Positions 51,795 to 60,830 of a stretch of 64,000 nt of DNA are shown piece by piece. Source of the stretch: Streptomyces sp. NBC_00457 (GTDB taxonomy: Bacteria; Actinomycetota; Actinomycetes; Streptomycetales; Streptomycetaceae); the NCBI RefSeq assembly GCF_036014015.1, contig NZ_CP107905.1, positions 7,564,001 to 7,628,000 on the forward strand, in the 5' to 3' direction. A program made the translations under genes and the position numbers. The notes below the pieces were generated by a model. That model saw nothing but the letters and a program-made list of their open reading frames with translations, ran no database searches and was not told the origin of the DNA. The first letter of the stretch is position 1. Each line of letters starts with the position of its first letter.

Positions 51795-52607
51795 TCAGCC
51801 GCGCTGAATCCCGGAGGTGTCCTGCAGCACACCCCGACGGCCGTCCTGCGTCTGAGCGACCAGCCCCGGACCGCGCTGCTCGACAGCCAGGTACCAGGTC
51901 CCCGGCGCCAGTTCGGCGATCGGCTGCTGCGAACCGTCCTCCGCGAAGAGGGGGCGCGGCACGGGCACGGCGAACCAGAACGGCGAGAAGTCACCGCCGG
52001 GCTGAGCCTGGGGCTGCGGTGCCTGGGGCTGCGGGGCTTGCGGCTGCTGGGCACCGTAGGGCTGGCCCGCCTGCGGCTGACCACCGTAGGGCTGACCCGG
52101 CTGGCCGGGCTGCGGGGCACCGGCACCCGGGTAGCCGTAATCGCCGGGGGGCTGGGCGCCGTAGGGCTGCGGGGCGGCGGGGCGGGGGGCCGGGAGGAGG
52201 GCGGCTTGGAGCGGCGGGAGCAGGGGGCTGGCGATGGCGCCGGCGGCGAGGAGCAGGGCGGCGATGAAGCCGAGGATGAGACCGGAGCCGGCCTCGATGC
52301 CTTCGGGGACGTCCACCAGGGTCCAGAAGAGGATCCACGTGACCAGAACAGAGAAGCCTGCCCCGACCGTCCCGAGGTCCAGACCGGCGACCTTGCGCGG
52401 CTGCGGCAGGACGCGGTTGGCAACGATCAAGGCGGCACCGATGAATCCGCCCAGGTAGACGCCCATGCCGGTGTCGAGGTTTTCCCACGCGTTCGGGGCG
52501 TCACTGACGCCCTCGGCGGTATAGAAGCTGAGGAACGACGCGATGAAGAGCAACACCGCTGCTCCGATCACCACGCCGTCGCCTCGAGTGAGGGAGCGGA
52601 TATTCAC
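51795..52607 (-). CDS. Four-helix membrane protein with Pro/Gln-rich linker
   Basis: A 270-residue protein. Four membrane helices in the first 130 residues (IGAAVLLFIASFLSFY, VYLGGFIGAALIVANRVL, TVGAGFSVLVTWILFWTLV, LILGFIAALLLAAGAIASPLL) resemble DUF5336-like proteins. A low-complexity PQP/YGAQ linker (about 140-205) and a small C-terminal domain (WFAVPVPRPLFAEDGSQQPIAELAPGTWYLAVEQRG) follow. The last domain looks like a conserved actinobacterial unit of unknown role. ATG 52607. The linker's repeats are trinucleotide-rich. Confidence 0.8.
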   Translation of the reverse strand: MNIRSLTRGDGVVIGAAVLLFIASFLSFYTAEGVSDAPNAWENLDTGMGVYLGGFIGAALIVANRVLPQPRKVAGLDLGTVGAGFSVLVTWILFWTLVDVPEGIEAGSGLILGFIAALLLAAGAIASPLLPPLQAALLPAPRPAAPQPYGAQPPGDYGYPGAGAPQPGQPGQPYGGQPQAGQPYGAQQPQAPQPQAPQPQAQPGGDFSPFWFAVPVPRPLFAEDGSQQPIAELAPGTWYLAVEQRGPGLVAQTQDGRRGVLQDTSGIQRG

Positions 52608-52765
52608 TTCAGGTCCTTCGTAGGTCGTCTCGTCGTAGGTAGAGGCGTCGCTGTCACCATGTCGCCTTAAGGCCCCGGTGTGAAGCGCGGGGGTGGCCCC
52701 TCATCGTAAGGACGACACTATCGTCCGCCCGACCAGGGTGTCCGCAGGGATCAGCCCGCTGAGCA

Positions 52766-53713
52766 CTACCCCCGCAGGAAACTCACAATCCCCTCAGAGA
52801 TCCCCTGCGCCGCCTTCTGTCGCCACGCGCCGCTGGTGAGCAGCGCCTCGTCCTTGCTATCGCGCATGTTGCCGCACTCGATGAACACCTTGGGAACCGT
52901 TGACAGATTGAGACCGCCAAGGTCCTTACGCGTGACGACTCCGGTGCCGTCGCCGACGTAGTTGGAGGGTGGGGAGCCCGTGAAGCGCACGAAGTTGCCC
53001 GCGATGCGCTCACCGAGGTCGCGGGAGGGGGCGACGATGGGGCGGGTGTCGGCGGCACCGGCGTTCACCGAGCCGGGCAGGATCACGTGGAAGCCGCGGT
53101 TGCCGGTTCCGGAGCCGTCCGCGTGGACGGAGACGACGGCGTCGGCGCGGGCGTCGTTGCCGATGCGGGCGCGTTCGTCGATGCAGGGGCCGTAGGGACG
53201 GTCGGCGTCCTGGGTCAACTTCACGGTGGCGCCCTGTGCTTGGAGCAGGGCCCGCATGCGGTGGGCGACGTCGAGCGTGAACTTGGCTTCCGTGTAACCG
53301 GCGTTGGTGGAAGTGCCCGTAGTGTCGCACTCCTTCAAGCCTGTCCCGATATCCACCTTGCGGTTGATCTCGGATGTGTGCTGGAAGTTGCCGGGGTTGT
53401 GGCCGGGGTCGATGACGACGACCTTGCCCGCGAGGGGTCCGGAGGAGTCGGCGGGCGTGGGCACCGGGCTCGGCTCCTCGCCGTCCTCGGTCGGGGAGGC
53501 GGTGTCCGCGGCCGGGGGAGCGGCGGCCGGCGCGCTCGTCGAGGACGCCTGCGGGCGGTCGTCCTCGCCGCCACCCCCCGTACCGCCCACCGCCTCAAAC
53601 ACCAGCCACCCCAGCAGCGCACCCGGCACGAGCGCGGCAACAGCGACGGTCAGGGGCCCGCGCCGGGAGCGGCGGGGGCGGGGCGGTTCGAAGTCAGGGC
53701 CTACGTACGACAC
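52766..53713 (-). CDS. N-acetylmuramoyl-L-alanine amidase (Amidase_3)
   Basis: A 315-residue zinc amidase. A short N-terminal cytoplasmic segment and one membrane helix (LTVAVAALVPGALLGWLVFEAVG) anchor it; a Pro/Ser linker leads to the catalytic domain from about residue 95. Zinc ligands are His in VIDPGHNPGN, Glu in YTEAKFTLDVAHRM and His in VSVHADG; the catalytic Glu is in VFIECGNMRD. It cuts the lactoyl-peptide bond in peptidoglycan. GTG 53713. It follows the methyltransferase gene by 22 bp on the same strand. Confidence 0.93.
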   Translation of the reverse strand: MSYVGPDFEPPRPRRSRRGPLTVAVAALVPGALLGWLVFEAVGGTGGGGEDDRPQASSTSAPAAAPPAADTASPTEDGEEPSPVPTPADSSGPLAGKVVVIDPGHNPGNFQHTSEINRKVDIGTGLKECDTTGTSTNAGYTEAKFTLDVAHRMRALLQAQGATVKLTQDADRPYGPCIDERARIGNDARADAVVSVHADGSGTGNRGFHVILPGSVNAGAADTRPIVAPSRDLGERIAGNFVRFTGSPPSNYVGDGTGVVTRKDLGGLNLSTVPKVFIECGNMRDSKDEALLTSGAWRQKAAQGISEGIVSFLRG

Positions 53714-53735
53714 GTCTGCGACTCTAACCGGGCCC

Positions 53736-54386
53736 TCAGATCCCTGCTCCGGTTCGCCGCAGCACGCGCAGCGAGTCGGTCACCGAGACCTCCGTGAAGG
53801 CGCCGGACGCGAGAGCGCGGAGGTAGACGCGGTACGGGGCCTGGCCGGTGAACTCGTCAGCCGGGTTCGGGAAGACGTCGTGGATGAGGAGCAGGCCGCC
53901 GTGGGCCACATGGGGGGCCCAGCCCTCGTAGTCGGCGCCCGCGTGCTCGTCGGTGTGGCCGCCGTCGATGAAGACCAGGCCGAGGGGGGAGTTCCAGATC
54001 CGCGCGATCTGCGGGGAACGGCCGACCAGCGCGACGACGTGGTCCTCCAGTCCCGCCCCGCGCAGCGTGCGGCGGAACGTCGGCAGCGTGTCCATCACGC
54101 CGAGCTCGGGGTCGACCGTCTCCGGGTCGTGGTAATCCCAGCCGGGCTGCTGCTCCTCGCTGCCGCGGTGGTGGTCGACGGTGAGCGCGGTGACGCCCGC
54201 CTGGCGGGCCGCGTCGGCGAGCAGGATCGTGGAGCGGCCGCAGTACGTCCCGACCTCGAGGATCGGCAGTCCGAGCCGCCCGGCTTCCAGCGCCGCTGCG
54301 TACAGGGCGAGGCCCTCGGTCGTAGGCATGAACCCCTTCGCCGCCTCGAACGCGGCCAGGATCGCGGGCTTGGGCGCCGGGGTCAT
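53736..54386 (-). CDS. Class I SAM-dependent methyltransferase (CmcI/Methyltransf_24-like)
   Basis: A 216-residue enzyme: ILEVGTYCGRSTILLADAA (SAM loop, residues about 42-60), TVDHHRGSEEQQPG, LVFIDGGHTDEHAGADYEGW (metal/acid site) and LLLIHDVFPNP. The sequence is like sugar- or cephamycin-type O-methyltransferases. ATG 54386. A strong terminator (54433-54470) isolates it from the MFS gene upstream on the same strand. Confidence 0.88.
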   Translation of the reverse strand: MTPAPKPAILAAFEAAKGFMPTTEGLALYAAALEAGRLGLPILEVGTYCGRSTILLADAARQAGVTALTVDHHRGSEEQQPGWDYHDPETVDPELGVMDTLPTFRRTLRGAGLEDHVVALVGRSPQIARIWNSPLGLVFIDGGHTDEHAGADYEGWAPHVAHGGLLLIHDVFPNPADEFTGQAPYRVYLRALASGAFTEVSVTDSLRVLRRTGAGI

Positions 54387-54432
54387 GGGCGGGGCCTTCC
54401 GGTCGTACGTGCGTCTGGGCGGCCCCCATGGT

Positions 54433-54470
54433 GCCGTACCCCCTGGTCGGCGGGCGACAGGGGGTACGGC
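54433..54470 (-). terminator. Hairpin terminator after the MFS gene
   Basis: GCCGTACCCCCT (54433-54444) pairs perfectly with AGGGGGTACGGC (54459-54470), immediately after the stop of the minus-strand MFS gene (54479). Confidence 0.85.
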
Positions 54471-54478
54471 GGGGTCGC

Positions 54479-56215
54479 TCAGGGTGCGGCGACCGGCTCA
54501 CCAGGCAGCGCGAGGTCCACGTCGACCGGGCGCTCGTCGCCCGTGTGGGTCGCCGCCGAGGCGAGCGGGCCGTGGCCGGTGGCGCGGGCGGCGAGGACGT
54601 AGGCGCCCTGAGTGGGGACGGTCAGGGCGTAGCTGCCGTCGTCGGCGGAGAGCGTCGCGCCCGCCTGGCGGCCCCGGCGGTCGATCAGGGTGACCTTCGC
54701 GCGGGCGACCGGAGCGCCGTCGGCGTCCAGGACCCGGCCGCGGAATCCGCGGAGTGCCTCCTCGGCGCGGGCCAGGTTCTCCTCCTCCTCGCTGCTCGCG
54801 CGCAGCTGGGGCGCGCGGTTCGGCTTCGGCAGGAACAGAGCCATCAGCAGGCCTACGGCCACGGCGCCCGTGGCGATCAGGAAGGAGACGCGGAAGCCGT
54901 GCATGGTCGGGACGGCGACGCCGTTCACGTTGTTCGCGGTGTTGGCGAGCACCATGCCGACCACGGCGCTCGACACCGACGTACCGATGGAACGCATCAG
55001 GGTGTTGAGGCCGTTCGCGGCGCCCGTCTCCGAGGCCGGGACCGCGCCGACGATCAGCGCGGGGAGCGAGGAGTACGCGAGGCCGATGCCCGCGCCCAGG
55101 ATCACCGCGATGACCAGGGACTGCCAGGCGGCGCTCATCAGGCCGAGCCCGGCACCGTAGCCGATCGCGATGATCAGCATGCCGAGGATGAGGGTGGTCT
55201 TGGGGCCGTACTTCGCCGAGAGGCGGGCGTAGACGGGGGCCGTGAACATCATCGTCAGGCCGAGCGGGGCCACGAGCAGTCCCGCTACGACCATGGACTG
55301 GCCGAGGCCGTAGCCGGTGTCCTTCGGGAGCTGGAGCAGCTGGGGAAGGACGAGCGAGACGACGTAGAAGGAGACACCGACCATGATCGAAGCCAGGTTG
55401 GTGAAGAGGACGGCCGGGCGGGCGGTGGTGCGCAGGTCGACCAGGGGGGCCGCGGTGCGCAGCTCGTAGACGCCCCACAGGAGCAGGACGACGACGGCGC
55501 CCGCGAACAGGCCCAGGGTGGTGCCCGACGTCCAGCCCCAGTCGCTGCCCTTGGTGATGGGGAGCAGGAAGAGGACCAGGCCGAGGGAGAGACCGAACGC
55601 GCCGGGCAGGTCGAAGGAGCCCTTGGCGCGCATCGGGGACTCGGGTACGACGAGGAGGGTGAGGACGATCGCGAGGACGCCGACGCCTGCGGCGCCGAAG
55701 AAGAGGGCGTGCCAGTTCGTGTGCTGGGCGACCAGGGCCGCGGCGGGCAGAGCGAGGCCGCCGCCGACGCCGATCGAGGAGCTCATCAGGGCCATCGCCG
55801 AGCCGAGCTTCTCGCGGGGCAGCATGTCGCGCATCAGGCCGATGCCGAGCGGGATCGCGCCCATCGCGAAGCCCTGGAGCGCACGGCCGACGATCATCGG
55901 AAGCAGATCGCTGGTGACGGCGCTGATCAGCGCACCGACCACCATCACGGCCAGGCTGAAGATCAGCATCCGCCGCTTGCCGAACAGGTCACCGAGCCGG
56001 CCCATGATCGGCGTGGCCACGGCTCCCGAGAGAAGCGTCGAGGTCAGGACCCAGGTGGCGTTGCTGGGTGAGGTGTCCAGCAGTTGTGGCAGATCCTTGA
56101 TGACCGGCACGAGCAGGGTCTGCATCACCGCGACCACGATGCCCGCGAAGGCGAGGACCGGGACGACGGCCCTGCCGGCTCTCGGGGTGGGCTGGTCGGT
56201 CGGCGTTAGGTTCAT
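54479..56215 (-). CDS. MFS drug transporter with C-terminal carboxypeptidase-regulatory-like domain
   Basis: About 578 residues. Residues 1-470 are a 14-helix DHA2-type exporter (GRLGDLFGKRRMLI in the 2-3 loop; GVGGGLALPAAALV). Residues about 495-575 form a CarboxypepD_reg/Ig-like beta-sandwich: RGFRGRVLDADGAPVARAKVTLIDRRGRQAG, DDGSYALTVPTQGAYVLAARATGHGP. This domain is normally extracellular, yet the expected topology puts it in the cytoplasm. The start is uncertain (56224, 56221 or 56215). It is divergent from another DHA2 exporter. Confidence 0.86.
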   Translation of the reverse strand: MNLTPTDQPTPRAGRAVVPVLAFAGIVVAVMQTLLVPVIKDLPQLLDTSPSNATWVLTSTLLSGAVATPIMGRLGDLFGKRRMLIFSLAVMVVGALISAVTSDLLPMIVGRALQGFAMGAIPLGIGLMRDMLPREKLGSAMALMSSSIGVGGGLALPAAALVAQHTNWHALFFGAAGVGVLAIVLTLLVVPESPMRAKGSFDLPGAFGLSLGLVLFLLPITKGSDWGWTSGTTLGLFAGAVVVLLLWGVYELRTAAPLVDLRTTARPAVLFTNLASIMVGVSFYVVSLVLPQLLQLPKDTGYGLGQSMVVAGLLVAPLGLTMMFTAPVYARLSAKYGPKTTLILGMLIIAIGYGAGLGLMSAAWQSLVIAVILGAGIGLAYSSLPALIVGAVPASETGAANGLNTLMRSIGTSVSSAVVGMVLANTANNVNGVAVPTMHGFRVSFLIATGAVAVGLLMALFLPKPNRAPQLRASSEEEENLARAEEALRGFRGRVLDADGAPVARAKVTLIDRRGRQAGATLSADDGSYALTVPTQGAYVLAARATGHGPLASAATHTGDERPVDVDLALPGEPVAAP

Positions 56216-56412
56216 GTGCATCATGAACCCGGTGTGCCCGGGCAACTATTCCGATGCTTTGGCGTACTAACGAATTCTTGACCGACTCATGACGAACTGA
56301 TCGCCCGTCAGTGGTGCGACGGTGTGCGAGCTACCGCAGCGGTCCTACGACCTGCGACCGAGGGACGGGTGGCGCGAAATCCCGATGCAAGGGGCGTAAC
56401 CCGGTTGAGAGC

Positions 56413-57867
56413 ATGACGCCCATGCTCCGAGCCGCAGACACCACCCCCATAGCCGGCCGTAACTCTCCTCCCGCCTGGCTGGTGGTGGCGCTCGCCTGTG
56501 CCGGGCAGTTCCTCGTCGTGCTCGACATCTCCGTCGTGAACGTGGCGCTGCCCTCGATGCGGGCCGACCTGGGGCTGAGCGCTCCCGGCCTGCAGTGGGT
56601 GGTGAACGCCTACGCCATCGCCTTCGCCGGGTTCATGCTGCTCGGCGGACGGGCCGGCGACCTGTACGGCCGCAAGCGGATGTTCCTGGCGGGACTCGGC
56701 CTGTTCACGCTGGCCTCCCTGGGCGGCGGACTGGCCCAGGAGGAGTGGCAACTGCTGCTGGCGCGGGCCGTGCAGGGCCTGGGCGCGGCGGTACTGGCGC
56801 CCGCGACGCTGACGATCGTGACGTCGGCGGTGCCGGAAGGGCCCGCGCGGGCGCGGGCGATCGCGACGTGGACCGCGGTCGGCGCGGGCGGGGGAGCGGC
56901 GGGCGGCCTCGTCGGCGGCGTGCTGGTGGAAGCCCTGTCGTGGCGGTGGGTGCTGCTGATCAATGTGCCGGTGGGCGCGGTGGTACTGCTCGGTTCCCTG
57001 CGGTGGCTGGTGGAGAGCCGGGCCGGGGACGGACGGCGCCTCGACCTGCCCGGCGCGCTGCTGGTGACCGGAGGGCTGGCGAGTCTGGCGTACGGCATTT
57101 CACAGACCGAGGCGGCGGGCTGGACGGCGTCGGCCACCCTCATCCCCCTGCTCGCCGGGCTCGCGCTGATCGGGCTGTTCCTCGTCGTCGAGGCGCGTAC
57201 GACGGCTCCGCTGATGCCGCTCGGACTGCTGCGGGTGCGGTCGGTGGCCGCGGCGAACGTGGCGATGTTCCTGAGCGGCTCGGCGATGTTCGGCATGTGG
57301 TTCTTCATGACGCTGTACGCGCAGAACGTACGGGGCTACTCGCCGCTGGAGGCCGGGCTCGCGCTGGTACCGAGCTCCCTGGCCGTGATCCTCGCCTCGA
57401 AGCTCGCGCCCCGCTTCATGCCCGTGATCGGGGCGCGCGGCCTGGCCGTCCTGGGCACGCTGGTGGGAGCCGCCGGGTTCGGCTGGCAGTCGACGCTGAC
57501 CACGGACGGGTCGTACCTCACCGCCATCATGCTCCCGGGAATCCTGATGATGCTGGGCGCGGGCCTCGCGATCACGCCGCTCGCCTCGCTGGCCACGTCG
57601 GGGGCGGCGCCGGGGGAGGCCGGACTGGTCTCCGGGCTGGTCAACACCTCGCGGACGATGGGGGGTTCGCTCGGACTCGCGGTCATGTCGACGATCGCGG
57701 CGGCGCGTTCGGCGGGAAGCGTCGCGCCTCAGGCACTGACGGAGGGGTACGCGCTGGCGTTCCGGGTGAGTGCGGGGGTGCTGGTGGCGGGGGCGGTGCT
57801 GATGATGGTGTGGCTGCCCGGGGAGAAAAACCGGGCACTGAATCCGCGCACTGAATCCGCGCACTGA
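56413..57867 (+). CDS. DHA2-family MFS exporter
   Basis: A 484-residue 14-helix EmrB/QacA-type exporter: LDISVVNVALPSMRADLG in helix 1, GGRAGDLYGRKRMFL loop, VGAGGGAAGGLVGGVL motif C. It is probably a drug or metabolite efflux pump. ATG 56413; the frame from 56311 is open but has no family similarity. Its last residues (ALNPRTESAH) and stop are set by a 13-bp tandem repeat (57835-57870). A weak inverted repeat (CTGATCGCCCGTCAG, 56298-56312) lies before it. Confidence 0.92.
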   Translation: MTPMLRAADTTPIAGRNSPPAWLVVALACAGQFLVVLDISVVNVALPSMRADLGLSAPGLQWVVNAYAIAFAGFMLLGGRAGDLYGRKRMFLAGLGLFTLASLGGGLAQEEWQLLLARAVQGLGAAVLAPATLTIVTSAVPEGPARARAIATWTAVGAGGGAAGGLVGGVLVEALSWRWVLLINVPVGAVVLLGSLRWLVESRAGDGRRLDLPGALLVTGGLASLAYGISQTEAAGWTASATLIPLLAGLALIGLFLVVEARTTAPLMPLGLLRVRSVAAANVAMFLSGSAMFGMWFFMTLYAQNVRGYSPLEAGLALVPSSLAVILASKLAPRFMPVIGARGLAVLGTLVGAAGFGWQSTLTTDGSYLTAIMLPGILMMLGAGLAITPLASLATSGAAPGEAGLVSGLVNTSRTMGGSLGLAVMSTIAAARSAGSVAPQALTEGYALAFRVSAGVLVAGAVLMMVWLPGEKNRALNPRTESAH

Positions 57868-57870
57868 ATC
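57835..57870. repeat. 13-bp tandem repeat at the MFS 3' end
   Basis: GCACTGAATCCGC occurs at 57835 and 57848, with a partial third copy GCACTGAATCT at 57861. Thirteen is not a multiple of three, so copy number changes the reading frame and position of the stop. Confidence 0.88.
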
Positions 57871-57952
57871 TGGGCGCTGAGAGAAGAACGTGCTCGTCCG
57901 AGGCAACGGTTCGCGCGGCCCATGGACTCCTTTGAATATCTAGGAGGTGCCC

Positions 57953-58492
57953 ATGGGGGATCGCAAGGAGGCTCGGGACACGGAGTTCCAGAGCTTTGTC
58001 ACCGGCCGCTGGCCGCGGCTGATGCGTACGGCATTTCTCCTCACGGGGGAGCAGCACGCCGCGGAGGACTTGGTCCAGTCCACGCTCGAGCGTGTCTATG
58101 TCGCCTGGCGCAAGGTCGGTTCGGCCGACGACCCGGAGGCGTATGTACGACGCGTGATGGTCAACGCCCATGCGCGCAGACATCGCCGGCGGCTGAAGGA
58201 GTATCTGGCGCCGAAGGACGACTCGGGCCTGGTGCGCGAGGAGCCCGACAGCGGAGACCGCATCGCCCAGGCCGACGACCGCAACGAGTTGCTGAAGGCG
58301 CTCGCTCAACTGCCGCCACGGCAGCGGGAGGCGGTGGTCCTGCGGTACTGGGAGGACCTGACGGAGACCCAGACCGCCGAGGTGATGCGCTGTTCCGTCG
58401 GCGCGGTGAAGAGCAACGCGGCCAAGGGGATCGCGAAACTCCGGGCCATACCGGGGCTGGCGGAGACGGTGACGCAGGGAGGGCGGAAGTGA
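57953..58492 (+). CDS. SigE-family ECF RNA polymerase sigma factor
   Basis: A 179-residue ECF sigma factor of the 'SigE-type' actinobacterial group. Region 2: RLMRTAFLLTGEQHAAEDLVQSTLERVYVAW; region 4: LLKALAQLPPRQREAVVLRYWEDLTETQTAEVMRCSVGAVKSNAAKGIAKL. ATG 57953 has AGGAGG at 57942-57947, a strong site. Its TGA overlaps the start of the partner gene by one base (TGATG), so sigma and partner are coupled. Confidence 0.93.
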   Translation: MGDRKEARDTEFQSFVTGRWPRLMRTAFLLTGEQHAAEDLVQSTLERVYVAWRKVGSADDPEAYVRRVMVNAHARRHRRRLKEYLAPKDDSGLVREEPDSGDRIAQADDRNELLKALAQLPPRQREAVVLRYWEDLTETQTAEVMRCSVGAVKSNAAKGIAKLRAIPGLAETVTQGGRK

Positions 58493-59325
58493 TGAGCGCG
58501 GACCGGGAGACGAACCACGACATGACGAACACGGACATCACCCTCCTGCTGGCCGACGCCGCGGACGAGGTCGAGATCGGTATAGCCCCCTACCAGGCGG
58601 TCATCCGCGGCGGCCGGCGACGCAGGGCGCGGCGCTGGGCGGTGGTCGCTGCGACGGCGCTGGCGCTGACCGGTTCGGCGGGGACGCTGGCCATCGCGGG
58701 GATGCCGGGCGGCGACCGGGACCGGGGCTCGGTGGTGGCGACTCAGCCGCCGACACCGACGCCGACTCCATCGGCGACCGAGACTCGGAGCGCGGTCGTG
58801 CCCCAGGAGACCCTGCTGGCGGTCGGCACGGACCAGGGCAAGGAGTGGCGGGTCGCCATCGACGTCTGGCCGGCGGCACGCGACAAGACGGAGGCGCAGC
58901 TCCAGCTGAGCGCGATGAACGAGAGGTATCCGACTGGCATGCGCCAGGCCGCCGAGCTGATCGGCAAGAGCACGTACATCCTGTACCGGAGCGTCGGCGA
59001 CGGAGATCCGATTCTGTCTATGGAAGCGCAGTTCACCCAGGACGACACCATGTCGGTCGCGGGCATCCAGTCCGGCGCGCTCCCCCTGACGAACGGCCCC
59101 GACACCTCCCAGCGACTGGTCGTCGGCCAGGTCGCCCCCATCGTCCAGCGCGTCACCTGCACCTGGACCAACGGCACGACCACCGAGGTCCACCGGGTGC
59201 CGAAGGGGTACGACGTGAACAGCGACGACCAGGTGATCCGCCCGGTGGACGGAATGCCCGTGAACTGGTTCGTGTGCTTGGCACCGGAGGGGACGGAGTA
59301 CCAGGAAGTGAAGGTGACGAAGTAG
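58492..59325 (+). CDS. Membrane partner of the ECF sigma factor (probable anti-sigma factor)
   Basis: A 277-residue protein: cytoplasmic N terminus (about 1-45, [35 protein letters not shown]), one membrane helix (WAVVAATALALTGSAGTLAIAG), a Pro/Thr linker and an extracellular beta-rich domain (about 105-277). The layout is that of membrane anti-sigma factors in this sigma group, with the outer domain as sensor. No zinc-binding HxxxCxxC is seen, so it is not a ZAS-type. Translation is coupled to the sigma gene. Confidence 0.8.
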   Translation: MSADRETNHDMTNTDITLLLADAADEVEIGIAPYQAVIRGGRRRRARRWAVVAATALALTGSAGTLAIAGMPGGDRDRGSVVATQPPTPTPTPSATETRSAVVPQETLLAVGTDQGKEWRVAIDVWPAARDKTEAQLQLSAMNERYPTGMRQAAELIGKSTYILYRSVGDGDPILSMEAQFTQDDTMSVAGIQSGALPLTNGPDTSQRLVVGQVAPIVQRVTCTWTNGTTTEVHRVPKGYDVNSDDQVIRPVDGMPVNWFVCLAPEGTEYQEVKVTK

Positions 59326-59403
59326 GGGAGCGGCCGCCTGCTGCGATCTACGATCACCGGATGGACGAGGAGGTGGACCCGGATGGACCGGCACATACGC
59401 ACG

Positions 59404-59560
59404 TTGACATCCTCCCCGTCTTAAAAGAGGGAGATTCCAACCCTGGTGGGTTGAGGTTCACGGGCGCTCGAACGGCTGGTGGCCGCTGTCACCCCTCCGG
59501 CACCGGCTGAGCGCCGGGGGCGGGGGATCCCGCCCTGTCCTGCCGCGACGTTGATGCTTG
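59404..59560 (-). ncRNA. Predicted TnpB omega RNA (reRNA) with element right end
   Basis: Reading leftward the 3' end of tnpB runs into the IS200/IS605 right-end hairpin CTCCCTCTTTTAAGACGGGG then AGGATGTCAA, with the tnpB stop inside it. TnpB proteins are known to use an RNA of this region as guide scaffold. The boundary is 59404, so the natural guide would be the flanking bases, beginning CGTGCGTATGTGCCGG (complement of 59403 downward). Confidence 0.6.
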
Positions 59561-60719
59561 CGTTCTCATCGGCGTTGCAGGTGAACCCGCAGGACACACA
59601 GACGAAGTCGGCTTGGCTCTTGCGCGACTTCTTCTCGATCCATCCGCAGGCGGAGCAACGCAGAGACGTGAAGGGTGCGGGGATGTCCTCGACCCGGCCC
59701 GGAGCCTTGTCCTGCGTGCGTCGCCGGAGCAGCCCCCAGCCCTGGGCGAGGATCGCCCGGTTCAGCCCGGCCTTTTGGCGTACGTTCTTGCCGGGCTGCT
59801 CGACAGTCCCCGTCGCCGAGCGGGTCATGTTCTTGATGTTCAGCTTCTCGAACCGCACCAGATCGTACGTCTTGGCGATCATGGTGCTGGTCTTCTCGCA
59901 CCAGTCCTTGCGCCGGGCAGCTTCGCGCGCCTTGAGCTTGGCGGCCTTGGCGTACTCGGTGGCCTTGGCCTCGCTGCCTCTGGGGGCGCGGGCAGCACGC
60001 CGCTGGTGCTTGCGGATCTGTGCGCGCTCCTTGACCGTGAGCTGCGGGCAGTTCAGTTTCCGCCCGTCCGAGAGGGCGGCGGTGATCTTCACTCCCCGGT
60101 CGATGCCAATGACCTCACCCGTGCCGGGTGGGTCAGCCGGCTCGGGAACGACGGCGAACGCGAGATGCCACTGCCCGTTGCGGAAGGTGACCCGGAACGT
60201 CTTCGCCGCGGGCAGGCGGGCACCCTTGCCCTTGCGGGACAGGCGCAAGCGCACCCAGCCGCAGCCGGGCACCTTCACCTGCGCCCAGCGCCGGTTCAGC
60301 TTCTGCACCACGACCGACCGGCCCATGACGTGCTTGCCCTTGGCATTCAGCTTCGGGGTGCCGTCCGCCTCGAACTCCGGTACGCGGTCGGTGCCGATGA
60401 CACGGAAGCCTTCATGCCGGAACTTCTTACGCCAGGTCGGTTCACCGAACCCGGAGGCGAACCGGGCGTTCTTGGCCTTGGCGAAGTCCTTCAGGGCCTG
60501 CTGCTGGACGTCCGCGTTACCAGCGCGCAGCCATGCGTTGTCATGCCGGGCCTCGGTGAGCTGGCGGCACTGCTCAGCGAATCCGGGCGCGGCCCCGCGC
60601 CCCTTGTACCAGTGCGAGTGCTGCTCGACGGCGAGGTTCCAGACGTAGCGGGCGTGCGCGCAGTGGTCAAGCATGATGCTCGCCTGCTCGCTCGTCGGGT
60701 ACATCCGGAAGCGTGACAT
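59421..60719 (-). mobile_element. tnpB: IS200/IS605-family TnpB (RNA-guided endonuclease-type accessory protein)
   Basis: A 432-residue TnpB. Catalytic RuvC residues: Asp in IGIDRGVKITAAL, Glu in VRFEKLNIKNM and Asp in NADENASINVA. The zinc ribbon is CSACGWIEKK...CVSCGF. An N-terminal MYPTSEQASIMLDHCAHARYVWNLAVEQ helix-turn-helix region is typical. No TnpA (Y1 transposase) is adjacent, so the element is a tnpB-only IS1341-like unit and would need help to move. ATG 60719; a GTG at 60746 is in frame. All catalytic residues are intact. Confidence 0.93.
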
Positions 60720-60830
60720 GCTCGTGAACCTAGCCCTCACGTTCACCGACCGGGCAGGCTATCGATCACCATCACCCGTGCGAGTGACCGCTCCCGGCTG
60801 CCGACCCGGCCGCCACCGGCCATAGGGCCC

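Noticed and set aside
53304..54602. 432-residue plus-strand frame
   Set aside because: Antisense to the amidase and methyltransferase genes, both with clear catalytic motifs.
56298..56312. Additional CTGAYG-type operator before the DHA2 exporter
   Set aside because: CTGATCGCCCGTCAG has two mismatches between the arms and the downstream gene has no link to sterol metabolism; treated as chance.
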